From: Actinoplanes ianthinogenes
Lineage (GTDB): Bacteria > Actinomycetota > Actinomycetes > Mycobacteriales > Micromonosporaceae
Length of the DNA stretch: 64,000 nt
Assembly: GCF_018324205.1 (NCBI RefSeq)
Contig: NZ_AP023356.1
Coordinates: 3,365,501 to 3,429,500, forward strand
Reading direction: 5' to 3'
Positions 17,538 through 24,347 of this stretch are shown here, piece after piece. The position numbers and the translations under genes were made by a program. Under the pieces are notes generated by a model. That model did not search any database. It was not told the origin of the DNA and saw only the letters and a list, made by a program, of their open reading frames with translations. Every line of letters begins with the position of its first letter. The first letter of the stretch is position 1.

Positions 17538-18593
17538 TCAGGCCTTGCGGAGAGCGGCCAGGAACGACGTCTTGACCTGGGTGCGCAGCAGGGAACCGGA
17601 GTAGATCCGGGCACCCACCGCGAGCAGCGCCACCGCCGTGACCGCGAGGATCAGCAGGGCCACCACCGGCTCCCAGAGGGCCACGTCGCCGTGGAACAGG
17701 CGGATCGGCATGGCCAGCGGGGACGAGAAGGGCACATAGGACAGCACCGTCATCGCCACGCCGTCCTTCGGGACGCTGACGGCCAGGAAGAACGGGATCA
17801 GGACCAGCATCTGGGCGGGCATCGTGGTGCTGGCCAGTTCCTCCTGGCGGGAGGCGAGAGCGCCGACCCCGGCCCACAGCGAGGCCAGCATCACGAAGCC
17901 GAGGACGAAGAACGGGACGAACCAGCCGATCGCCGGAACGACCGCGTTGAGCAGGCCGGGCGCCGCCTCGGTGACCGACATGCCGACCACGGCGACCACC
18001 GCGAGCAGCGCCACCTGGGCGAACGCCAGCAGGGTCAGGGCTGCCACCTTGCCGGCCAGCAGGGCCCGGATCGGCACACTGGAGACCAGGATCTCCACGA
18101 TCCGGGTCTGTTTCTCCTCGACGACGCTCTGCGCGATCTGCATGCCGAAGCTGAACGAGGTGAAGAAGAACAGCATCGCGAACGCCAGCGGCACCAGGAC
18201 CCGGGCGACCTCCTCCACCTCGCTGGGTTCGAGGAGTTTGACCTGCGGTTCGACGCTGAGGGCGCGGACCACCTGGTCCGGCTCCTCGTCCAGGCCGATC
18301 ACCACCGGGCCGGGCAGCACCGCGGCGTCCACCTCGCCGTCGCGGACCAGCTGCTCCGCGGTGGCGGTGTCCGGGACCGTGCGCACCTCCATGCCGTGTT
18401 GCTGGAGCACGCTGACCGAGGCGGGGTCGGCGACCGCGACCTTGGTCGGGCCGCCGTTGATCAGGGCCGGCAGGACGATCGACGCGATCACGATGAGCAG
18501 GAAGATCAGGGTGCCGTAGAGGAAGGCCTTGTCGCGCAGCTTGACCCGGATCTCCCGGGCGGCGACCAGTTTGACGGCGTCGAGGGTGCTCAC
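17538..18593 (-). CDS. ABC-2 type exporter permease (NatB-like)
   Basis: 351 residues. An N-terminal helix (about 22-45: DKAFLYGTLIFLLIVIASIVLPAL) is followed by a large extracytoplasmic domain (50-135) and five C-terminal membrane segments (about 137-160, 185-210, 225-250, 265-290, 305-330), the layout of ABC-2 permeases of the NatB family that export sodium or drugs. The motif EEKQTRIVEILVSSV after the second segment is the family's conserved coupling region. It overlaps the ATPase gene by 4 nt. Confidence 0.88.
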   Translation of the reverse strand: MSTLDAVKLVAAREIRVKLRDKAFLYGTLIFLLIVIASIVLPALINGGPTKVAVADPASVSVLQQHGMEVRTVPDTATAEQLVRDGEVDAAVLPGPVVIGLDEEPDQVVRALSVEPQVKLLEPSEVEEVARVLVPLAFAMLFFFTSFSFGMQIAQSVVEEKQTRIVEILVSSVPIRALLAGKVAALTLLAFAQVALLAVVAVVGMSVTEAAPGLLNAVVPAIGWFVPFFVLGFVMLASLWAGVGALASRQEELASTTMPAQMLVLIPFFLAVSVPKDGVAMTVLSYVPFSSPLAMPIRLFHGDVALWEPVVALLILAVTAVALLAVGARIYSGSLLRTQVKTSFLAALRKA

Positions 18594-19483
18594 TGGATGA
18601 CCTCTCGGAAGATCTCGGCGAGGGACGGGCGGACCGGGCCGAACGCGTGCACCGGGCCCCGGGCCAGCGCGGCCTGGAGCACAGCCTGGTCACCGGTCCC
18701 GGCGTCCAGGTCGAAGGTCGCGTGCCGGCCGTCCAGGTCGATCAGGGTGACGCCGGGTTCGTCGCGCAGCCAGCCGGCGTCGCCGCCGACCTCGATCCGG
18801 TACCGCGGCAGCGTGTACTGGTCGCGCAGCCCGGCCCGGTCGCCGGCCGCCCGGATGGTGCCGTCGGCGATGATCACCAGGTCGTCGCAGAGGCGTTCCA
18901 CCAGGTCGAGCTGGTGACTGGAGAAGAGCACCGCGGCGCCGGCGGCGGCCCGCTCACGCAGCACCCCGAGCACGTTCTCCACGGCGAGCGGGTCGAGGCC
19001 GGAGAACGGCTCGTCCAGCACCAGCAGCTCCGGGTCGTGCACCAGCGCGGCTGCGATCTGCGCCCGCTGCTGGTTGCCCAGCGACAGCTTCTGCACGTGG
19101 TCGTTCGCGCGCTCGCCCAGCTCCAGGCGCTCGAGCAGGGTCATCGTCCGGCGGCGGGCCTCGGCGGCGCCCAACCCGTGCAGCCGGCCCAGATAGACGA
19201 TCTGCTCCAGCACGCTCATCTTCGGGTAGAGCCCGCGCTCCTCGGGCATGTAGCCGAACCGCTGCCGGATCTCCCGGGTCAGCGGCTCGCCCCGCCAGGT
19301 CACCGTGCCCGCGTCGGCGGCCAGGACTCCGAGGATGATCCGCATGGTGGTGGTCTTGCCGGCGCCGTTGGCGCCGACGAATCCGGTCAGCCGACCGGCC
19401 GCGACGGTGAACGACACGTCCTTGAGGACCTGCCGCTCCCCGAACGACCGGTTGACCGCGTCGACGGTGAGGACGGTGTTCAT
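18590..19483 (-). CDS. ABC exporter ATPase (NatA-like)
   Basis: 297 residues. Walker A is GANGAGKTT (about 37-45), Q-loop near FGYMPEERGLYPKM, the signature is LSLGNQQRAQIAAAL, Walker B plus catalytic Glu is LLVLDEPFSGLDP, and the switch His is in FSSHQLDLVERL. YMPEERGLY is typical of the NatA subgroup. The last 80 residues form the usual C-terminal regulatory tail. Coupled by a 4-nt overlap to the permease; the two-component system and MerR gene end 61 bp upstream on the same strand. Confidence 0.92.
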   Translation of the reverse strand: MNTVLTVDAVNRSFGERQVLKDVSFTVAAGRLTGFVGANGAGKTTTMRIILGVLAADAGTVTWRGEPLTREIRQRFGYMPEERGLYPKMSVLEQIVYLGRLHGLGAAEARRRTMTLLERLELGERANDHVQKLSLGNQQRAQIAAALVHDPELLVLDEPFSGLDPLAVENVLGVLRERAAAGAAVLFSSHQLDLVERLCDDLVIIADGTIRAAGDRAGLRDQYTLPRYRIEVGGDAGWLRDEPGVTLIDLDGRHATFDLDAGTGDQAVLQAALARGPVHAFGPVRPSLAEIFREVIQ

Positions 19484-19544
19484 GGGGTAAACGCTAGAGA
19501 TCGCGACGACGTGAGGCGTCCGGCGCGCGACGGACAGCGGCGGG

Positions 19545-20204
19545 TCATTCCCGCGAAGGACGGACGACCCCCAGCTCGTACGCGAGGACCACGGCCTGGG
19601 TGCGGTCGCGCGCGCCGAGTTTCATCAGCACCCGGCTCACGTGCGTCTTCACCGTCGTCTCGCCGAGGTGCAGCGCGGCGGCGATCTCCGCGTTGGTGGC
19701 CCCGCCGGCCAGCTCGACCAGCACCTCGTGCTCGCGCGGGGTGAGCTCGCCGAGCCGCACACCCGGCTCCGGCGCCCGCTGCCGGGGCGCGCTGAACTCG
19801 GCGATCACCCGCCGGGTCACCGCCGGGGCGAGCAGCGCGTCACCGGCCGCGATCACCCGGACCGCCTCGGTCAGCGCCTCCGGGGTGCCGTTCTTCAGCA
19901 GGAAGCCGCTGGCCCCGGCCTGCAACGCGGCGAACAGGTAGTCGTCTCGGTCGAAGGTGGTCAGGATCAGCACCGACGGGCCGCCCTCGGCCGCGATCCG
20001 GCGGGTCGCCTCCAGGCCGTCCATCACCGGCATCTCGACGTCCATCAGCACGACGTCGGGCCGCAGCCGCAGCGCCAGCTCGACCGCCTGGGCGCCGTCC
20101 GCGGCCTCGCCGACCACCGTGAGGTCGTCCTCCATCTCGAGGATGACCCGGAACCCGGACCGGACCAGCAGGTGATCATCCGCGAGGAGGACCTGGATCG
20201 TCAC
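19545..20204 (-). CDS. LuxR/NarL-family response regulator
   Basis: 219 residues. Receiver domain 1-120 with phosphorylation site D55 (VVLMDVEMPVMDG), acidic pair D9/D10 and K105-like residue in GFLLKNGTPE; LuxR-type helix-turn-helix 150-212 (LTPREHEVLVELAGGATNAEIAAALHLGETTVKTHVSRVL). It overlaps the sensor kinase gene by 4 nt. It likely controls the NatAB exporter genes immediately downstream, as this gene arrangement is common for drug- or envelope-stress exporters; the target is inferred. Confidence 0.93.
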   Translation of the reverse strand: MTIQVLLADDHLLVRSGFRVILEMEDDLTVVGEAADGAQAVELALRLRPDVVLMDVEMPVMDGLEATRRIAAEGGPSVLILTTFDRDDYLFAALQAGASGFLLKNGTPEALTEAVRVIAAGDALLAPAVTRRVIAEFSAPRQRAPEPGVRLGELTPREHEVLVELAGGATNAEIAAALHLGETTVKTHVSRVLMKLGARDRTQAVVLAYELGVVRPSRE

Positions 20205-21487
20205 GCGGCGCTCCCGATCGTCATCGAGCCGTACGGCAGCCGGGCCCGGACCCGGTACCCACCTCCGCTGCGCCGCCCGGCCTCCAGGGTCCCGTCGTGC
20301 ACCGCCACCCGCTCCCGCATCCCGATCAGTCCCATCCCGCTGCCCCCCGCTCCGGCGCCGCCGTGCCCGTCGTCGGCCACGTCGAGTTCCAGCTCGTCGG
20401 CGAGATACCGGATCCGGATGTCGAGCGTGCCGGCCCGCGCGTGCTTGAGCGTATTGGTCACCGACTCCTGGACGATCCGGTAGGCCGCCTGGGAGACCGA
20501 GTCGGGCAACGGGGCCGGCTCCCCGTACGTACCGAAATGGACCTGGAGACCCGCCTCCCGGGCCCGATCGGCGATCTCCTCGATCTTGTCGATGCCGGCG
20601 CCCGGCAGCTCGGCGGCCGACGGGTCACCGGCCCGCAGCGCACCCAGCATCCGGCGCAGCTCGTCCACCGCGGTCCGGGCGCCGTCCTCGATCGCGGTCA
20701 GCGCGGGCACCGCTTTCGACGGGTCCCTGTCCAGCGCGCGGCGGCAGGCGGAAGCCTGGATGCCCATCACCGAGACGTGGTGGGCGACCACGTCGTGCAG
20801 CTCCCGGGCGATCCGGACGCGCTCGCTCAGCACCGCCCGCTCGGCGGCCGCCTCCTGGGCCGCCCGCAACTGCTCGGCCTGCTCGGCCAGCTGGTGCTGA
20901 CGCCACACGCCACGCCAGGCCGCGTCGCCCATCAGGTAGGTGAAGCCGAAATAGACGATGTTCTGCAGGTAGCCGATGAAGACCGCGGCCCACAGCCGGG
21001 GCAGCCAGCCGGTGGCCTCGGTGACATCGGCGAACATCGCCGCCACGACCAGGTCGTGATAGAGCGCGAAGGAGAGCGTCAGCCAGCCGAACATCACCGT
21101 CACGATGCCCAGCCGCAGCAGCCGGGAGCGCTGCCGGTCCTGCCCCCACGCGCCGAGCGTGTAGATCGCGGAGAACAGCGCGTAGTTGGCGAGCAGCTGT
21201 TCCTCGGCGCCGCGGGCCTGCCCGGCGATGAAGAACACCGAGATCACCACCGCCACCGCCTCGGGGAACCGGCGGCGCCAGGCCAGCGGCAGGGTGGTCA
21301 CCACCGCCCAGAAGACCTGCTCGGGGAATCCCGGGCTGCTGTCGCTGTGCACGTAACCGGTGCTGCGCAGCAGGTACAGGCTGAGCACGGCGAGGGCGGT
21401 GACCCCGACCCCGGTCCACAGATCGTTCCGGCGCTGCTCGGGGGTGGGTCCCGGGCGTCGCCACTCCTCGACGGTCCACGATGGCAT
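20201..21487 (-). CDS. Membrane sensor histidine kinase (HPK7/NarL-partner type)
   Basis: 428 residues from ATG 21487 (MPSWTVEEWRRPGPTPEQRR). Five to six membrane helices occupy about 25-190; the dimerisation/phospho-acceptor box is ELHDVVAHHVSVM (His in HD motif), followed by the HATPase domain with N-box (ESVTNTLKHA) and G-box (GSGMGLIGMRERV). This is the HisKA_3 class that pairs with LuxR-type regulators. It starts 11 nt after the MerR-like gene stop and overlaps its response regulator by 4 nt, so the three form one unit. Confidence 0.92.
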   Translation of the reverse strand: MPSWTVEEWRRPGPTPEQRRNDLWTGVGVTALAVLSLYLLRSTGYVHSDSSPGFPEQVFWAVVTTLPLAWRRRFPEAVAVVISVFFIAGQARGAEEQLLANYALFSAIYTLGAWGQDRQRSRLLRLGIVTVMFGWLTLSFALYHDLVVAAMFADVTEATGWLPRLWAAVFIGYLQNIVYFGFTYLMGDAAWRGVWRQHQLAEQAEQLRAAQEAAAERAVLSERVRIARELHDVVAHHVSVMGIQASACRRALDRDPSKAVPALTAIEDGARTAVDELRRMLGALRAGDPSAAELPGAGIDKIEEIADRAREAGLQVHFGTYGEPAPLPDSVSQAAYRIVQESVTNTLKHARAGTLDIRIRYLADELELDVADDGHGGAGAGGSGMGLIGMRERVAVHDGTLEAGRRSGGGYRVRARLPYGSMTIGSAA

Positions 21488-21497
21488 GCAGAGACGA

Positions 21498-21860
21498 TTA
21501 CATGTTCTGTCGCGCGGTGACATCTCGCCGGGTCTGCACCGGGATGCCGGCGTCCTCGCCGGGGCCGAGCTTGCCGCCCAGCTCCCGGATCCGCCGGTGC
21601 GCGGCGGCCAGCCGGTCCTCCAGGGTGACGATCCGGACCGCGGCGGCGAGCAGGAAACCCTCGTCGAGCAGCACCCGCACCCGGGCGGCCAGGTCGAGCT
21701 GGTGCCGGGAGTAACGGCGGTGGCCGCCGGCCGAGCGATCCGGTTCGATCAGGCCGGTGTCGTCGAGACTGCGGAGGAATGCCGGGGTGACACCGATCAG
21801 CTCGGCGGCCCGGCCCATCGTGTACGCCGGAAGGTCGGCGTCGTCCGAATTCCTGGGCAT
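21498..21860 (-). CDS. MerR-family transcriptional regulator
   Basis: 120 residues from ATG 21860 (MPRNSDDADLPAYTMGRAAE); an upstream ATG would add 6 residues. The winged-helix MerR DNA-binding domain spans about 12-80 (YTMGRAAELIGVTPAFLRSLDDTGLIEPDRSAGGHRRYSRHQL). The C-terminal helix is short and without the cysteines of metal-sensing MerR proteins, so the effector is not apparent. Cotranscribed with the downstream kinase/regulator pair; such a MerR gene next to an exporter operon may add a second layer of control. Confidence 0.87.
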   Translation of the reverse strand: MPRNSDDADLPAYTMGRAAELIGVTPAFLRSLDDTGLIEPDRSAGGHRRYSRHQLDLAARVRVLLDEGFLLAAAVRIVTLEDRLAAAHRRIRELGGKLGPGEDAGIPVQTRRDVTARQNM

Positions 21861-21883
21861 GGTCCCCTCGTGCGGCACACAGT

Positions 21884-21914
21884 CCAGGGCCCCGGCGGGT
21901 AACCGGGGCCCTGG
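21884..21914. terminator. Perfect 12-bp hairpin in the leader of the MerR gene
   Basis: Arms 21884-21895 and 21903-21914 are exact reverse complements with a 7-nt loop. On the plus strand it is followed by CTTTTC, like an intrinsic terminator, yet no plus-strand gene is known upstream. On the minus strand it lies 24 nt before the MerR ATG, so it could be a leader hairpin or the end of a short transcript from 21.94-22.15 kb. Confidence 0.5.
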
Positions 21915-21936
21915 CTTTTCAATTCTGGTGCCGACT

Positions 21937-22128
21937 CTACTTGTCGGCGCAGGTGGTCGACCGGCTGCGTGCCGCTAGCAGTCGACCGGAGTGATGGGCA
22001 TCGGCTGCGATCACCTCTTGTCGGGTCGGGGACGTCGTAACTACGCGTTGCTGCGGTATCTCGTCCTCCTTCTCCAACTCAGCGTCTGTGCCAGTTGCGT
22101 TGCCGGCCGAGGCCGACCCCACGAACAT
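21937..22128 (-). CDS. Possible small protein of unknown function (63 aa), doubtful
   Basis: From ATG 22128 (MFVGSASAGNATGTDAELE...) the frame gives 63 residues ending in a Ser/Thr/Arg-rich tail with one Cys (RSTTCADK). Only about 73% of third codon positions are G or C, well below the neighbouring genes, and the surrounding 300 bp are also lower in GC. An AGAGG precedes the ATG at short distance. It could be a genuine young or acquired gene, a decayed one, or noncoding. I do not recognise it. Confidence 0.25.
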   Translation of the reverse strand: MFVGSASAGNATGTDAELEKEDEIPQQRVVTTSPTRQEVIAADAHHSGRLLAARSRSTTCADK

Positions 22129-22678
22129 ATGCCTCTTCCGCGACAATTTCTAGAGTCGCCGCTGTAGATTTTTTCCGCCACCCGTCAACTGACCTGCGAC
22201 AACGCAAGAACCCGTCAATGTCTGCAAGAAGATCGCCAATCGCACTGCCGCTCCCCGGCAAACCTTGCCCGGCCCCTTCGCCGCTCCCCGCGCACGGTTT
22301 CCCCACCCGCTTTCGGTACGCCGCGCAGCGCCCGCGATCACGTGTCTGCGACGACGCGCGGCCGCCCTGGTCCCCGCGTCACGAGCCGGTTGACCGAAAC
22401 CTGACCGCTCTCACGGCTGTCAGGGACCGGCTCGCGACAGGGGACGTTCGGTGCGCGGGGACGATAAGCCGTGAGGGGCCGCATCAGCCCGGTGGTGCCT
22501 CGCGGCCGGGAGGGTCGGCGCTGCCTCGCGTGTAGCCACGGGGAGTCTGCGTAGCCGTACAAAATGGGGTTCAGCGGCCTGTTGACCGCGGACCGGAAGG
22601 GACCAGCGGCCGGGAGACGGCGGGGTGGAAAGCGGACCGCGAGGGACGAGCGGCCGGGAAGGTTTCGGGAGACGGCCG

Positions 22679-23620
22679 TCAGGCCAGGCCGAGGGCCCAG
22701 GCTCGGGCGTTCCAGATGGCGGAGGCGGCGTTGCGGTAGCGGTAGCGCCAGGGGTCTTCGGCGCCCAGGTTGCCGAGCAGGCGGAGGGCCTCGGCGGCGG
22801 CTGCCTGTTCGCGCATCTCGGTGAAGAGGAAGGCGAACGTGTTGACCGCTTCCAGCCAGCCGTAGTGACGGCGGAAGTCCGGGGCGCCGAGGGAGCGGCG
22901 GGCGGCTTCGAACAGGTCGGTGCGGACGGCCGGGGAGCGCAGGTAGGCGAGGCCGCTGTCGTAGTCGAGGGCCAGGTGGTGTTCGACGTGGGCCTCGGCG
23001 ACCAGGAGGGCGTGCGGGTGGCCGGGTGGTACGGCGAGCATGGCCGCGCGGGCGAAGGCGTGCGGCTCGGTCCAGGACGAGCCGCCCCACTTGGGGCACA
23101 ACTGCTGGAGGCGGGCGCGCTGGCCGGGCAGGTGGTGCGGGTCGATCGCGGCGAGGTCGGCGTAGCGGCGGCGGGCCTCGTCGTGGCCGGCGGCGAGTCC
23201 GCGGGCGGAGGTCAGCAGGGCGGTGCGGATGGCCGGGTCGGCCGGGGCGTGCGCGACGCCGGCGAGCAGGACCTCCTCGGCCCGGGTCAGCCAGTGCCGG
23301 AACGCCGTGCGCTGGTCCGGGGTGAGGTGCTCGGCGGGCGCCTCGGTGCGGACCTCCCAGCCGAGGTGGAGGAGATGGCTGCCCAGCAGGGCGGCCGCGG
23401 CGCCGTCACCCGGGTCCTCGCGCAGCACGTCGCGGAGGAACTCCTCCAGGCCGTCGCGGGCGGCGCCGGCCCGGATCAGGCCGGTCCGCGCGGCCGGCTC
23501 GGCGGCGTCCAGCACGGCCCGGCAGGCCGGCCAGTCGCGGCGGCCCAGGGCGGAGCGCAGCGTCCCGAGGTCGGGGTAGGCGGCGGCGAGGTTGAGGACC
23601 ACGTCGTGAGCGTGCGACAC
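22679..23620 (-). CDS. Uncharacterised helical-repeat protein (TPR-like)
   Basis: 313 residues, soluble, almost entirely predicted alpha-helical with repeated Ala/Leu-rich pairs of helices (for example EEFLRDVLREDPGDGAAAALLGSHLL, AEEVLLAGVAHAPADPAIRTALLTSA) resembling TPR or HEAT-like arrays. Conserved-looking tryptophans and aromatic residues occur near LCPKWGGSSWTEPHAFARAAM. I recognise no catalytic motif; related genes of unknown function occur in Streptomyces and Micromonosporaceae. It stands alone between an 818-bp gap and the TetR unit. Function not assigned. Confidence 0.72.
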   Translation of the reverse strand: MSHAHDVVLNLAAAYPDLGTLRSALGRRDWPACRAVLDAAEPAARTGLIRAGAARDGLEEFLRDVLREDPGDGAAAALLGSHLLHLGWEVRTEAPAEHLTPDQRTAFRHWLTRAEEVLLAGVAHAPADPAIRTALLTSARGLAAGHDEARRRYADLAAIDPHHLPGQRARLQQLCPKWGGSSWTEPHAFARAAMLAVPPGHPHALLVAEAHVEHHLALDYDSGLAYLRSPAVRTDLFEAARRSLGAPDFRRHYGWLEAVNTFAFLFTEMREQAAAAEALRLLGNLGAEDPWRYRYRNAASAIWNARAWALGLA

Positions 23621-23641
23621 GGCGCGAAGCTTAGATGATCT

Positions 23642-23746
23642 TCACTTCAAGAAGATGCCGGGCTGCGGCTTGCTGCGCAGCAGGTAGCGGGCGATCACGC
23701 CGGCGACCGGCACCGCCAGGAGCAGGGCGATCATCACCGTCTTCAC
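23642..23746 (-). CDS. 34-residue single-pass membrane microprotein downstream of TetR
   Basis: GTG 23746 begins 1 nt after the TetR stop (23748-23750), and the frame ends with TGA at 23642-23644. The product has a basic/short N-terminus (VKT), one hydrophobic helix (VMIALLLAVPVAGVIARYLL), then R-S-K-P-Q-P-G-I-F-L-K. Nearly every third position is G or C, matching real genes here. The tight junction suggests translational coupling in the ABC-YhgE-TetR operon. Role unknown; small helices of this kind often bind and tune membrane transporters. It is shorter than usual gene-calling cut-offs. Confidence 0.6.
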   Translation of the reverse strand: MKTVMIALLLAVPVAGVIARYLLRSKPQPGIFLK

Positions 23747-23747
23747 G

Positions 23748-24344
23748 TCAGGCCACCCGGCGGACGATGGCCAGCAGGGACTCCTCGACGTCCTCGATCG
23801 GCCGGTCCGGCTGGAACACCAGCCAGTCGACGGCCACCACCAGCCCGATGCCGAACAGCGCCGACGCGGCCACCCGGACGTCCAGGTCGGCCGGGAGCTC
23901 GCCGGAGTCGACGCCGGCCTGGACCGTCTCGGCGATCACGCCGATCGCCTCGGCGCGCAGCAGGACCAGGGTCTGCTGCCACTCCCGGTTGGTCCGCCAC
24001 ATCTCGGAGAGCAGCAGCTGGGCGAAGGCCTGATAGCGCTTGATGTAGCCCAGCTGGGCACGGACCAGGGCACGCACCGCGTCCCGTGGCGGCAGGCCGG
24101 CGACGGCGCTCCGGAACTCGGCGGTGAGCAGGCCCACGCCGTGCCGGAGCAGCTCCTCGAACAGATCCGTCTTGGACTTGAAGTTGTAGTAGACCGTGCC
24201 CTTGGCGACCTTCGCCCGCAGTGCGATGTCGTCCACCGTGGTCGCCGAGAAGCCCTGCTCGGCGATCAGCTCCACGGCAGCCTCGTACAGCCTCTGCCGG
24301 GTGTCCTCGCGCCGGCGGCTCCGCCCGTCCATCGCCACGGCCAT
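23748..24344 (-). CDS. TetR-family transcriptional repressor
   Basis: 198 residues. The TetR DNA-binding domain lies at about 15-62 (TRQRLYEAAVELIAEQGFSATTVDDIALRAKVAKGTVYYNFKSKTDLF); the rest is the helical ligand-binding/dimerisation domain. It follows the YhgE/Pip gene by 3 nt and is last but one in its operon. A 16-bp perfect palindrome immediately upstream of the operon (27522-27537) is the obvious candidate operator, giving autoregulation. TetR proteins beside YhgE/Pip exporters are common in actinobacteria; the ligand is unknown. Confidence 0.93.
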   Translation of the reverse strand: MAVAMDGRSRRREDTRQRLYEAAVELIAEQGFSATTVDDIALRAKVAKGTVYYNFKSKTDLFEELLRHGVGLLTAEFRSAVAGLPPRDAVRALVRAQLGYIKRYQAFAQLLLSEMWRTNREWQQTLVLLRAEAIGVIAETVQAGVDSGELPADLDVRVAASALFGIGLVVAVDWLVFQPDRPIEDVEESLLAIVRRVA

Positions 24345-24347
24345 AGG

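Larger units (their letters stand above)
21861..22678. other. 818-bp intergenic stretch with low-GC island and a two-tier inverted repeat
   Basis: No confident gene. The part near 21940-22260 has visibly lower GC (about 52-60% per line) than the rest of the window. The word ACCCGTCAA occurs twice about 30 bp apart near 22182 and 22211 (TTGACGGGT on the minus strand, -35-like). At 22382-22434 there is a long hairpin: 9-bp outer arms (22382-22390, 22426-22434) and 6-bp inner arms (22400-22405, 22419-22424). The remainder is G-rich without coding character. Confidence 0.5.
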
